DNA of 64,000 bases from Streptomyces sp. NBC_01244 (GCF_035987325.1 NZ_CP108488.1:7812001-7876000), one strand, 5' to 3'. Counted from the first letter of the stretch, positions 44,296-52,834 are shown. The notes: a model not told the origin generated them from the sequence alone. Made by a program: numbers and translations.

Positions 44296-45468
44296 TCACA
44301 GGGAGCGCCTTCCCTGCGGGGCGGCCGCGGTGTGGCGGCGAAGGGCTCCGTACTGGCGAGAGATGCGGGCGATACCCCTGGTGCCGGCGCCGAGTACGGC
44401 GCTGAGCGCGGCAGTGCCTTGTTCCGGGCAGTCCTCGACGCTCCCCGTGCAGGATTCCTTGGCATCGATGGCGAACGCGATCATCATGGCCGCGGCCGCG
44501 GCACGTGCCTCGTGGGGGCAGACTCCGTCGTCGAGCGCCCTCTCGCGGTGTGCCGTCATGATCTCGAGGTCGCAGTACGGGGCCAAGGCCAGTAGGTCAT
44601 CGTGGATATCCGTTTCGCGATCGAAGAGCCGGGATCCGAGCGGTGTCCACCAACTGGTGGACACCGGCAGGCCCATGAGGATGCGGAGCCTGCGCCACAG
44701 CGGCCCCATCCACCGGTAGGTCTGCCATGTTTCCCAGACCCTGGCCAGGCGACGGCCCTGGGGCAACAGGAAGCCGGAGGTGGTCAGTACGGCTCCGACA
44801 CTGGCCAGGGGCGGGGCGACGTCCGTGCTCAGGAAGTCCCAGTCACCGCCCGTCCAGCGGGCGACGACGGCCGCGGCCTTGGCCAGGCCGAAACCGGTGC
44901 TGAAGACGAAGCCGGCCACCAGGGTCAACAAGCCCGCCCGGAGCCACCCGTCGACCACCCGCGACCACCGCCAGCACATCACCGGTACGACCGTGCCGAC
45001 CACGATGTGCCAGGCGAGGTAGATGACGATCATTTCGCGGATCCAGGGCGTGGACGCGTAATGGGTGTCGAGGTCCCGGAGCCGTTCCACCGGGGCGTCG
45101 CCCAGGACGAAGCACAGGCTGAGCAGGGCGATCACCGCGCCGCATACCGCGAACCACCACCGCACGCGGCGCTGGACCTCGACGCCGAATCCCTCCCGCC
45201 AGTACGCGAGGAGCACGATGCAGCACGTGTTGAACACGCTGAGGATGGCGTAGACCAGCGGCGCGGAGACGTTCGGCAGCCCCACCCACCGGTTGACCAC
45301 GGTGATCGTGGGGGGCGCGGCGAAGGCGAATCCGGCGCTGGACATGAAGAGCAGTCCCGCGACGGACCGGACCATGGGGTTGCTCCACTGCCGGATCAGT
45401 CCGGGGAGCTTGGAGAGGAACGCGATGCCGAGGGCGGCTGCCGGGATGTAGTAGTCCGAGCCGTCCAT
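44296..45468 (-). CDS. MAB_1171c-type polytopic membrane protein (module B copy)
   Basis: A 390-residue integral membrane protein with about seven hydrophobic helices in residues 1-245 and a cytoplasmic C-terminal domain of about 145 residues. It shares with the copies at 48912 and 50134 the motifs APPTITVVNRWVGLPNVSAP, RDLDTHYASTPWIREM, DFLSTDVAPPLA and RETDIHDDLLALAP. This family is named a putative transporter in databases (MAB_1171c, DUF6545), but no transport motif is visible. Its ATG overlaps the stop of the ImmA/IrrE-like gene (ATGA), so the two proteins are translated as a pair. Function unknown. Confidence 0.83.
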   Translation of the reverse strand: MDGSDYYIPAAALGIAFLSKLPGLIRQWSNPMVRSVAGLLFMSSAGFAFAAPPTITVVNRWVGLPNVSAPLVYAILSVFNTCCIVLLAYWREGFGVEVQRRVRWWFAVCGAVIALLSLCFVLGDAPVERLRDLDTHYASTPWIREMIVIYLAWHIVVGTVVPVMCWRWSRVVDGWLRAGLLTLVAGFVFSTGFGLAKAAAVVARWTGGDWDFLSTDVAPPLASVGAVLTTSGFLLPQGRRLARVWETWQTYRWMGPLWRRLRILMGLPVSTSWWTPLGSRLFDRETDIHDDLLALAPYCDLEIMTAHRERALDDGVCPHEARAAAAAMMIAFAIDAKESCTGSVEDCPEQGTAALSAVLGAGTRGIARISRQYGALRRHTAAAPQGRRSL

Positions 45469-46043
45469 CAGCCGTTGCCGAGAGAGGCCTGGATGCGGGC
45501 GGCCGGACCTTCGAGGACCCGCTGGGTGGAGTCGACTTCGAGCAAGTGGCGAAAGCGCCGGCCGAGCATGCGGCCGTACTGCTCGGCCTCGGCCTCGTCA
45601 CCTCCCGCGGCGTGTGTCCGCGCGGCGACGAGACGCACGGCTTCGTCCAGGTCCTCCGAGGTCAGGACGTCATCACCGATCAGGCGAGTGGCGACCTGCG
45701 CACCCAGGGCGTACGTACCGCAGTGGCCTTTGATCATGTGCCAGATCTCGTGCCCCAGGATGACCAGAGCATGGAAGGGGCTGGTGCTCTTCGCGACGAC
45801 GATGATGTCCTCGGTCTCCCCGTCGAGCCAGAGTCCCGAGACGATTCCGAGGCCCTGCGGGAAGTCCCGGCGCACGATGCGCACGGGCCGTCCGGGATCG
45901 CCGCGGTAGGCGGTGAGTTGCACGGCTATTCGGTCGATCAGCTCGGCGATGTCGCGGGGTGCGGGCTCACCCAGGCCGGCGTACAGCTCATCGCACAGCC
46001 GCACCATCTCTTGCTCCAGCCGCCGGTTCCTCACGATTCTCAT
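45468..46043 (-). CDS. ImmA/IrrE-like zinc metallopeptidase (module B)
   Basis: A 191-residue protein with a gluzincin-type motif HEIWH (His98, Glu99, His102) in VILGHEIWHMIKGHC, the hallmark of ImmA/IrrE peptidases that cut XRE-type repressors. It is preceded by a beta-strand region with IIVVAKSTSP, typical of the fold. Such genes next to MAB_1171c proteins are often labelled toxin component. It has no fused HTH domain, so its target would be separate, perhaps the XRE protein at the head of the island. The start is the ATG before RIVRNRRLEQ; a frame open to 46124 is not supported. The stop overlaps the membrane gene. Confidence 0.82.
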   Translation of the reverse strand: MRIVRNRRLEQEMVRLCDELYAGLGEPAPRDIAELIDRIAVQLTAYRGDPGRPVRIVRRDFPQGLGIVSGLWLDGETEDIIVVAKSTSPFHALVILGHEIWHMIKGHCGTYALGAQVATRLIGDDVLTSEDLDEAVRLVAARTHAAGGDEAEAEQYGRMLGRRFRHLLEVDSTQRVLEGPAARIQASLGNG

Positions 46044-46178
46044 CCCTGACTCCTCACCCGCGCACCCCGTGCCGTCGGCGTCGATCCGTATTCCCCTGTG
46101 GGTCCAGCGTGGACGTGCGCTCACCTCGGACTCGGCCGCACGTCCAAGATTAGGCCGAGGAGGATCCGAATCGCGGCG

Positions 46179-46197
46179 GGGGTTTCGGAGAAACCCC
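46179..46197. terminator. Hairpin between the two flavin modules
   Basis: Perfect 8-bp stem GGGGTTTC/GAAACCCC with a GGA loop, 58-76 bp after the OYE stop on the minus strand and 136 bp before the module B ImmA start. It probably ends the module A transcript, so module B needs its own promoter. Confidence 0.55.
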
Positions 46198-46254
46198 GGA
46201 AGGCGATCGACCGAAGCGGGGGGCGCGGGGAGGCCGTGGCGCTCCCCTGGTTCG

Positions 46255-47517
46255 TCAGCCGGTGAGCGGCATGGTGGCCTCCGGCGCCGGGTTCTGGGAA
46301 AGCCACCGTCCGTAAGTCCGGGTCATTCCCCGGTTCCGCAGGGTGTCGCGGATGAGGGCGACGTACGCGGAGGTCCGGGCGCGAGGCGGCAGGCCGCGGG
46401 AGATGCGGCTCATGTGCGCCCGCACGAGGGCCAGTACGCCCGCGCTGGCGATGTCCTTGTCCCGCCAGTTGAGGCGCGGCGCGGCAACCTCGATGTCGTC
46501 GCCTTCCTGCCAGCGCGTGGGCAGGTCGGGGTGGAGAGCGAGGGCGGTGGCCAGCCCGACCATGGCGAATCCGCTGGTCAGGACCTTCTCCGCGGAGGAG
46601 CGCCGGCCTATGCCGCCGGTCAGCATGAGCGGCATGGGCGCGGATGCGACGAGCCGCTCGGCGATCGCCAGGAAGTAGGCCTCCCGGTCGAGCTTCCTGT
46701 CATCGGCCGTCCGGCCCATGGTCGCCGCGCTCTCCATGCTTCCGCCGGAGAGTTCCACCAGGTCCACGCCGAGGTCTCCGAGAGACACGAGTACCTGTTC
46801 CACCTCGTCGACGTCGAAGCCGCCGCGCTGGAAGTCGGCAGTGTTGATCTTGATGCTTACGGTGAAGCCCGGGGACACGGCCGCCCGAACGGCTCGCACC
46901 ACCTCCACGAGCATCCGCGCCCTGTTCTCCAGGCTGCCGCCCCACTGGTCGGTGCGGCGGTTGACGAGGGGGGAGAGGAACTGGCTGAGGAGGTAACCGT
47001 GGGCCGCGTGGATCTGGACGCCGTGGAAGCCGGTCTCCTCCGCGAGCCGTGCTGTGGTGGCGAACCGGTCGATCGTGGCCTGGATGTCCGCCCCGGTCAT
47101 CGCGGTCGGGCGGGCGAACGTGCTCGTGTGCTTCCCGAGGCTGACGCCGATGTCGGACGGCGCCCATGCGACCCCGGGCAGGTCCGACCTGACTTGCCGG
47201 CCGGGGTGGTTGATCTGCATCCACACCTGACCGCCCTGCGAACCGGCGGCCGCGGCCCAGCGGCGGAAGGGGGCCAGGTCGGTTTCGGCGTCGAGCACGA
47301 TCGTTCCCGGAGACGTGAGGGCCCGTCGGTCGATCATCACGTTCCCGGTGATGATCAGTCCGCTTCCGCCGCGGGCCCAACTGCGGTAGAGCTCCTCGAT
47401 CTCCGGCCCGGGCAGTTGGCCGGGCTGGCGGGCGAGGCTCTCCTCCATGGCGGCCTTGGCTATCCGGTTGGCAATGCGGGCGCCGCTCTGCAGTACGAGA
47501 GGTGTGGACAGATGCAT
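46255..47517 (-). CDS. Old-Yellow-Enzyme family NADH:flavin oxidoreductase (module A, last gene)
   Basis: A 420-residue FMN TIM-barrel ene-reductase. It starts LSTPLVLQSGARIANRIAKA, has the strand GQVWMQINHPGRQ, the signature IHAAHGYLLSQFLSPLVNRR followed by TDQWGGSLENRAR, and the phosphate-binding MLTGGIGRRSSAEKVL. It probably reduces an activated C=C bond with NAD(P)H. It ends module A, 109 bp after its FAD partner, in the place where module B has an LLM enzyme. The substrate is unknown. Confidence 0.92.
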   Translation of the reverse strand: MHLSTPLVLQSGARIANRIAKAAMEESLARQPGQLPGPEIEELYRSWARGGSGLIITGNVMIDRRALTSPGTIVLDAETDLAPFRRWAAAAGSQGGQVWMQINHPGRQVRSDLPGVAWAPSDIGVSLGKHTSTFARPTAMTGADIQATIDRFATTARLAEETGFHGVQIHAAHGYLLSQFLSPLVNRRTDQWGGSLENRARMLVEVVRAVRAAVSPGFTVSIKINTADFQRGGFDVDEVEQVLVSLGDLGVDLVELSGGSMESAATMGRTADDRKLDREAYFLAIAERLVASAPMPLMLTGGIGRRSSAEKVLTSGFAMVGLATALALHPDLPTRWQEGDDIEVAAPRLNWRDKDIASAGVLALVRAHMSRISRGLPPRARTSAYVALIRDTLRNRGMTRTYGRWLSQNPAPEATMPLTG

Positions 47518-47626
47518 AGAAGATTCCCCTCTGGATGTCGTGATGTGACGTCCGGCTGTGGCCCGCGTGTACGGTGCCGTTCTTGGTCCGTGCTCGGTCC
47601 CCGGTCCGGGCGGCGTGGTTTCCGGT

Positions 47627-48844
47627 TCAGCGGGTTCGCGGCTTCAGAACCCGGCCCGCTGCCGCCCGTACGCGTGAGAGGCGTGTGGAGAGGCCCGCGC
47701 CGGCGGGCCTGGGCCGGCCCCCGCCCATCAGGTCCGTCCGCGGATCGGCCCACAGGTGCGCGACCTCTTCGGCGATTGCCTGCTGGGCCCGGCGGGACGC
47801 CCTCGGGTGGCTGATGCCACGCCCGAGTGCCACGCGCAGGGCTCTGGCGGCGGCCTCGGCCGCCAGCGGTCCGCGCGCGTCCAGGGGGCTGAAGGTCGCC
47901 AGGGCGTCCCCCACGACGACGAGGCCGCGGGGCCCGCGGATGCGCTCGTACCGGTGCCAGCGCAGGGCCGCAGCAGGGGTTACGGCCACGTCGCCCGCGG
48001 GCTTCGCCCCGGCGATGAGCCGGCCGACGGCGGGGTCCGACAGGGCCAGCGCGGCCCGGGCGAAGGCGTCCGCGTCGGCGATCTGTTCACGATCCGGGGC
48101 GGTCTGGGTGACGGCCCACAATCCGGCCTCGATCGGAACGATCACGGCGCTGCGGGCACCGTCCGCGACAGCGGTGAGGGCGAGGTCCGCCTGCCCCTCC
48201 GGCGCCCGGTAGAGACGGCTGGCGGAGAACCCGGCCGCGCCGCGCCTGATGACCGGTACGGCGGCAACGCCGAGGTCCTCCAGCCAGTTCGCCGTACACG
48301 CCTCGGCGCCGCTCGCGTCGACGACGAGCTGCGCGGTGACCTCCTGCTCCGTCCCGTCACCGAACCGGACGCGCACGCCGAGCACCGCGGATTCGTCGCC
48401 GATCAGCCCGACGGCATGGGCGCCGTCCAGGATGGTGGTGTCCCGCTCGCGTGCGGGGTTGGCGACGACGACCTCGCGCAGCACGCCGGTCAGGAGTTCG
48501 CGGCTGCACGTCAGCAGTTCTCGGGTCCCCCAGGCTCGCGGGCGCGTCCGGGACAGGTGGTCCCCGGCGGGGAAGGGGAACGTCCGAGCACCGCGGCGCT
48601 GCAGCATCGCCCCCGAGCCGTACGCCAGATCGTTCACGTCCCACATCCCGCCGACGTGGAGCACCTCGCCGTGCTGAGCCGGTTCGAAACCCGCTTCCCG
48701 TGGGCGGGTGGTGGGTTGGCCGCCCGCGAGCACGAGTACGTCGTAGCCGGCCAGGGCGACCACGGATGCGGCCAGCAGGCCGGCGTACCCCCCGCCGATG
48801 ATGAGGGCCTCGACGTGCTTCGGGTGTGTGGTGACCATGGTCAT
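47627..48844 (-). CDS. FAD-binding oxidoreductase, degenerate paralogue (module A)
   Basis: A 405-residue flavoprotein paralogous to the one at 42715-44160. The Rossmann motif EALIIGGGYAGLLAASVV is intact and the counterpart of the LPQAAHAHML motif appears as FEPAQHGEVLHVGG. The second FAD motif, however, reads VVVGDALATFSPLDARGP, lacking the Asn-Pro and Gly-x-Gly-Met of the paralogue. It may bind FAD differently or have become a non-catalytic partner. The start is ATG 48844 (ATG 48838 possible). It lies between the second membrane gene and the OYE gene. Confidence 0.83.
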   Translation of the reverse strand: MTMVTTHPKHVEALIIGGGYAGLLAASVVALAGYDVLVLAGGQPTTRPREAGFEPAQHGEVLHVGGMWDVNDLAYGSGAMLQRRGARTFPFPAGDHLSRTRPRAWGTRELLTCSRELLTGVLREVVVANPARERDTTILDGAHAVGLIGDESAVLGVRVRFGDGTEQEVTAQLVVDASGAEACTANWLEDLGVAAVPVIRRGAAGFSASRLYRAPEGQADLALTAVADGARSAVIVPIEAGLWAVTQTAPDREQIADADAFARAALALSDPAVGRLIAGAKPAGDVAVTPAAALRWHRYERIRGPRGLVVVGDALATFSPLDARGPLAAEAAARALRVALGRGISHPRASRRAQQAIAEEVAHLWADPRTDLMGGGRPRPAGAGLSTRLSRVRAAAGRVLKPRTR

Positions 48845-48911
48845 CTCTCTGTGAGGGCTCTCGGTGCGGCGGGCGGGCAGGGGCAGGGGCTTTTCGGACT
48901 GCTCGGCGCGG

Positions 48912-50093
48912 TCAGGCACTGTGTTCCGCCAGTGCGCTGGACTGCCGTGTCACTTCGACCCGCGGGGAGCGCAGCATGGCGGCGGACATGTCGACGAGGT
49001 CTTCGGAATCCTCGATGGAGCTGACCGTCCATCGACGCTCCGGAGCGAGGGCGGGCACGGCGTACCCCTTGCGGATCACCGCGCGGGCTATGACGCAGGC
49101 ATCGGCTTCGCCGCGGGCACGCCGGGCCTCGGAGTACTCGGCCAGGGCGAGCGCGTAGATCTCCGCGCCGGTCGAATGGTCAAACCAGGGCGTCAGCCGC
49201 AGTACGGCGTCGAAAATGTCCGTCTCGCGCTGCATGAGCCGACGCTTCACGGGCTGCCACCACGGCATCGGCGGCGGACTCGTGGGAGGTATCTCCGGGC
49301 GGATCTCCAGCCAGAGGGGCTGCAGCCGGCGAAAGCGGCGAAGAGCCCGCCACCGGGAGCCCACGCCTTGGCCGATGGGCGGGAGCATGAAACCGGCGGA
49401 AAAGAGGAAGGCGCTGAAACCGGCCAGGGAGAAGGCGACGTCGGTGCTCAGCGCGTCCCAATCGTGGCCGAGCCAGCGGGCAAAGATCGCCGTGAACTTC
49501 AAAAGGTCGTAGCCGAACATGCACACCGCCCCGGCGGTGATCAGGAGCAGCCCGGCCTTCAGGGTGCCGGGGACCTTCCTCGACCAACGCAGGCACAGGA
49601 GCACCAGGGTGACGGCCGCGACGCTGTGCGCCGTCAGGTAGAGAAGGATCATCTCGCGGATCCAGGGCGTGCCGCAGTAGTACGTGTCCAGGTCCCGGAG
49701 TCGCTCGACCGGTGCGTCGCCCAGCGCGAACAGGGCACATATGGCAACCATCACCGTGGCGTAGGTGGTCAGGCACAGCCGTGTCCGCCGCAGGGTGACG
49801 CGCGCATCCTCGTTTCCCCGCCAGTGGATCAGCAACACGATGCTGATGCCGTCGAAGGCGGTCAGGATCGAGTACACGATGGGCGCGGCGATGTTCGGTA
49901 CGCCGAACATCTCGTTGATGACCGCGAGATTCGGGGGAGCGGCCGTGACGAACAGGAACGCGGCAACGAAGAGGGTCGCGGTGACGGCCCTCAGGAGCGG
50001 GTCCCGGGGGTTCTTCCGCAGAGCCCAGAGTTTGATGGCGGTGGCGACGAGGAAGCCGGCGGCCACGGACAGGTACGCCGTTCCCGCGTTCAC
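48912..50093 (-). CDS. MAB_1171c-type polytopic membrane protein (module A, second copy)
   Basis: A 393-residue membrane protein, about seven helices plus a cytoplasmic C-terminal region. Shared family motifs are AAPPNLAVINEMFGVPNIAA, RDLDTYYCGTPWIREM, DALSTDVAFSLA and RETDIFDAVLRLTP. It differs from the other two copies at its N-terminus (no GSDYxIPA opening) and in the Phe-Ser replacing Pro-Pro after STDVA, so it is the most diverged copy. It follows the first module A copy by 40 bp and may form a hetero-oligomer with it. Confidence 0.83.
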   Translation of the reverse strand: MNAGTAYLSVAAGFLVATAIKLWALRKNPRDPLLRAVTATLFVAAFLFVTAAPPNLAVINEMFGVPNIAAPIVYSILTAFDGISIVLLIHWRGNEDARVTLRRTRLCLTTYATVMVAICALFALGDAPVERLRDLDTYYCGTPWIREMILLYLTAHSVAAVTLVLLCLRWSRKVPGTLKAGLLLITAGAVCMFGYDLLKFTAIFARWLGHDWDALSTDVAFSLAGFSAFLFSAGFMLPPIGQGVGSRWRALRRFRRLQPLWLEIRPEIPPTSPPPMPWWQPVKRRLMQRETDIFDAVLRLTPWFDHSTGAEIYALALAEYSEARRARGEADACVIARAVIRKGYAVPALAPERRWTVSSIEDSEDLVDMSAAMLRSPRVEVTRQSSALAEHSA

Positions 50094-50133
50094 CGGCGAC
50101 TCCCTCGAGGCGGGTGGGGGAGAGCAAGCATGA

Positions 50134-51351
50134 TCAATTGCCCTCTGAGCGGGCCGCGCCGCCGACGGGCACGTCGGAGCGGCGGATCTTGGAGAACTGG
50201 ATGCTCAGTCGGGCGAGACCATTCGTTCCCGACACGCGCGTGTCGATGGTGGCGCCCGTCTCGGCAGCGATGGCCGGCAGTCCGGACGACGGCCCCCCGG
50301 CGGCCTCCGCGGCCTCGGCGGCGGCCAAGGCCGCGTGGATCGTGGCCGCTTCGGCGAAGATGAGAGCCGCCTCCGGCTCGCAGCCCTGCGAGGAGGCGTA
50401 CCGCTCGGCCGCCTCGCGGTGGCTGCTGTCCAGATGGGGCGACAGATTCAGCAGGCGATCGGAAATGTCGGTGGACCTGGCCATCGCCCGGATCTCCGGT
50501 GACGAAGTAAGCCGGATCCAGGTGGGCTTCCCGGGTCCGGCGAAGGGCTCGAGCGCACGCCAGAGGGGCTCCATCGCCCGGTAGGCCCGCCAGGACCCCC
50601 ACATCGACCCCAGCCGTGGCCCGACGACCGGCACCAGGAAGCCGATCGTCGTCATGCCGGCGCCCAGTCCTGCCAGGGGAGGGGCGACTTCGGTGCTGAG
50701 CGCGTCCCATCCGTCCGTACCGGCCCACCGGGCGCCGACAGCCAGGAATTTGAGCAGGGCGAACGACAAGCCGATGCCGAAGGCGGCCACGAGTATGAGC
50801 AGGCCCCAGTGGGTCCACGCGGCCTGGAGATCTCGAAGCTCACGGGCCCACCGCCAGCATTTCGTCGCCACCACGAGACTCGTGGCGATGTGCGCGGTCA
50901 GATAGAGCACGATCATCTCCCGCACGTACGGGGTGTTCGCGTAGAAGGTGTCGAAGTCGCGCTGCTGCTCGATGGGCACGCTGCTGAGAGAGAAGAGGAC
51001 ACAGAACGTCGCGATCAGTGCGGCGGTCGCCGCGATCCATATCCTGGTGTGCTTCCGGAGGATCTCCTCGGGCCCCCCGCGCCAGTGGATGAGGAGCACG
51101 ATCGAGCCGCACGACAGGCACGACAGGATGCAGTAGACGATGAGCGCCGAGACGTTCGGGACGCCGGTGAACCGGTTGACCCGCTCGATGGTCGGCGGGG
51201 CACCGAACACGAACCCTGCCGCCGAGGCCGCGAGGATCACGAAAATCGAATTCGACATCGGCGAGTGCCAGCTGCGCCAGAACGAGGGAGCCTTCACCAC
51301 CAAAGCGATCGCCAGGACGCCGGCGGGAATGAAATAGTCCGATCCGGTCAT
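50134..51351 (-). CDS. MAB_1171c-type polytopic membrane protein (module A, first copy)
   Basis: A 405-residue membrane protein with about seven helices. It opens TGSDYFIPAGVLAIALVVK, nearly the same as module B's DGSDYYIPA, and carries APPTIERVNRFTGVPNVSAL, RDFDTFYANTPYVREM, DALSTEVAPPLAG and RSTDISDRLLNLSP. It starts two bases after the stop of the ImmA/IrrE-like gene, the same tight pairing as in module B. A role as membrane sensor or transporter controlling the peptidase is inferred. Confidence 0.84.
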   Translation of the reverse strand: MTGSDYFIPAGVLAIALVVKAPSFWRSWHSPMSNSIFVILAASAAGFVFGAPPTIERVNRFTGVPNVSALIVYCILSCLSCGSIVLLIHWRGGPEEILRKHTRIWIAATAALIATFCVLFSLSSVPIEQQRDFDTFYANTPYVREMIVLYLTAHIATSLVVATKCWRWARELRDLQAAWTHWGLLILVAAFGIGLSFALLKFLAVGARWAGTDGWDALSTEVAPPLAGLGAGMTTIGFLVPVVGPRLGSMWGSWRAYRAMEPLWRALEPFAGPGKPTWIRLTSSPEIRAMARSTDISDRLLNLSPHLDSSHREAAERYASSQGCEPEAALIFAEAATIHAALAAAEAAEAAGGPSSGLPAIAAETGATIDTRVSGTNGLARLSIQFSKIRRSDVPVGGAARSEGN

Positions 51352-51353
51352 GC

Positions 51354-52022
51354 TCAGTAGCCTCTACCCATGCTGGACTGTATCCGGCCTGCCAAACCGG
51401 TTGTCGGTACGGCGCCCGCCTCTTGCAGACACTCCCGCAGCCGGGCTCCCATCTGTAGCCCGAACTCCTCCGCGTCGCTTTCCTCTTGGGTGTCGACGTG
51501 GCTCCTCGCGGCCAGGGCGAGGAGGTCGTCGCCCACCAGTTCACCACCGAGTGACCTGGCGGCTGCCGCGGCAACGTCGCTGTGGGCCCCGTGCGACAGG
51601 CACTGTCCCATCAAGGCGTGCCACATCTCGTGTGCGAAGATCACGAACTGGTGCAGCGTGGTCGTCTGGCTTTCCACGACGATGACGATCCGGTCGTCGA
51701 ATGTCGCCGTGAGGCCACTGGCCGTCTCCTCGGGGAACTCACGGAAATACAGGAGGACCGGACGGAACGGGAGCGCCGCGCGGTCCTCGTTCAAGCGCCG
51801 CTCGACGTCGGCCCTCAGTACCGCGAACAGGCTGTCCGGATCCGAGGGAATCGGCCTGTCGAGACCCGCGAGCACCGCGTCGCAGAACTTCGCGACCTTC
51901 CGCGCGGTGGATCGCCGTGCCAGGTGGGCTCTTGGCACGGTGAGCAGGCTCTCGTGGGATGGCGGCCTGCCGAGAGTCGCGAGCACCCCCTTGCGAAAGC
52001 CCGCCATCTTCCCCTCGTTCAT
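51354..52022 (-). CDS. ImmA/IrrE-like zinc metallopeptidase (module A)
   Basis: A 222-residue protein with HEMWH (His131, Glu132, His135) in VIFAHEMWHALMGQC and a C-terminal tail GLAGRIQSSMGRGY that matches the module B peptidase tail (ARIQASLGNG). The N-terminal 45 residues are basic and may be an extension; ATG 52007 is an alternative start. Expected activity is metal-dependent cleavage of a regulator. It sits between the XRE gene and the tightly linked membrane gene. Confidence 0.82.
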   Translation of the reverse strand: MNEGKMAGFRKGVLATLGRPPSHESLLTVPRAHLARRSTARKVAKFCDAVLAGLDRPIPSDPDSLFAVLRADVERRLNEDRAALPFRPVLLYFREFPEETASGLTATFDDRIVIVVESQTTTLHQFVIFAHEMWHALMGQCLSHGAHSDVAAAAARSLGGELVGDDLLALAARSHVDTQEESDAEEFGLQMGARLRECLQEAGAVPTTGLAGRIQSSMGRGY

Positions 52023-52129
52023 CCGAATGCCCCCACTGTGAGTTCCCCTCCGATGGGCGGTGAAGCCGCGGCCCGCCCTGCTGCTGCCGGTGACTGAAGG
52101 TCAGGTCAGTCGCTGCGTCCGGACCGACC

Positions 52130-52741
52130 CTAGGGTCCGGAGCCTTCCCGTGTGATCGCGTCCATGAAGGCCATCAGAGCCATCTCCAGACTCGGGGACA
52201 GCTCCTTGTCGCCGAGACGGAGCTGGACCTGCATGGCGTGACGATTCCTCACAGCCTCGGAAGGATTCCTGAGGAACGCCGAGAGGTGCGGGATGACCTT
52301 GCTGTCCAGCACCCGTTTCACGGCCTCCGGTGGCGTCTGGGTGAAGTACTCCATGGGGACGTCGAAGAACTTGGCGAGGCCGGCGCCGTGCCAGATGTTG
52401 GGCGTGCTGTGGTTCAGCAACTTGCCGTGCCACTGCGGGGTCATCCCACTGCCGGCAGCGATCTCGGCGGTCGTGTACTGACGTCGGCAACCGGTGTGCT
52501 TGTCCACGGTCAGCCGGGTTTCCCTGAGGAACACGATGCGGCGGGCCAGCTCGGCCGCGGCGCTTCCCGGCGCCTCGAGGAGCTCGCCGTCGAGCAGTCG
52601 CCGGATGTCGGCCTCGGGAAGGGAGCTGTGGAAGGAGAGGTCTCGCAGGTTGAAAACCGACGCCCGGTCGAGTCCCGCCTCCGACCGGAGCGCCTCGACC
52701 TCTCTCACGGTCCTGGCGAGGTGCTCGTACCCCTCGCTCAC
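52130..52741 (-). CDS. XRE-family transcriptional regulator heading the island
   Basis: A 203-residue regulator. The N-terminal third (EHLARTVREVEALRSEAGLD) is helical. The XRE helix-turn-helix lies at about residues 88-130: YTTAEIAAGSGMTPQWHGKL then LAKFFDVPMEYFTQTP. The C-terminal part RNRHAMQVQLRLGDKELSP may dimerise or be a cleavage site. The GTG at 52741 is chosen because AGGAGGG lies just upstream; longer frames lack a ribosome site. As first gene of the cluster with an ImmA-like peptidase next, it is the natural peptidase substrate (inference). Confidence 0.87.
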   Translation of the reverse strand: MSEGYEHLARTVREVEALRSEAGLDRASVFNLRDLSFHSSLPEADIRRLLDGELLEAPGSAAAELARRIVFLRETRLTVDKHTGCRRQYTTAEIAAGSGMTPQWHGKLLNHSTPNIWHGAGLAKFFDVPMEYFTQTPPEAVKRVLDSKVIPHLSAFLRNPSEAVRNRHAMQVQLRLGDKELSPSLEMALMAFMDAITREGSGP

Positions 52742-52834
52742 GGACCCTCCTGGCAGGTTGGAAGGGGAACCTGTGGTGGAGATGAGCCCCCGGCCCCCGG
52801 CCGTCACTAGATCACGGAACGGTCAGATCCGCAA

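Noticed and set aside
45468..46043. Classical toxin-antitoxin pair
   Set aside because: The partner is a polytopic membrane protein and the HExxH fold fits a regulatory peptidase; no antitoxin-like gene is adjacent in module B.
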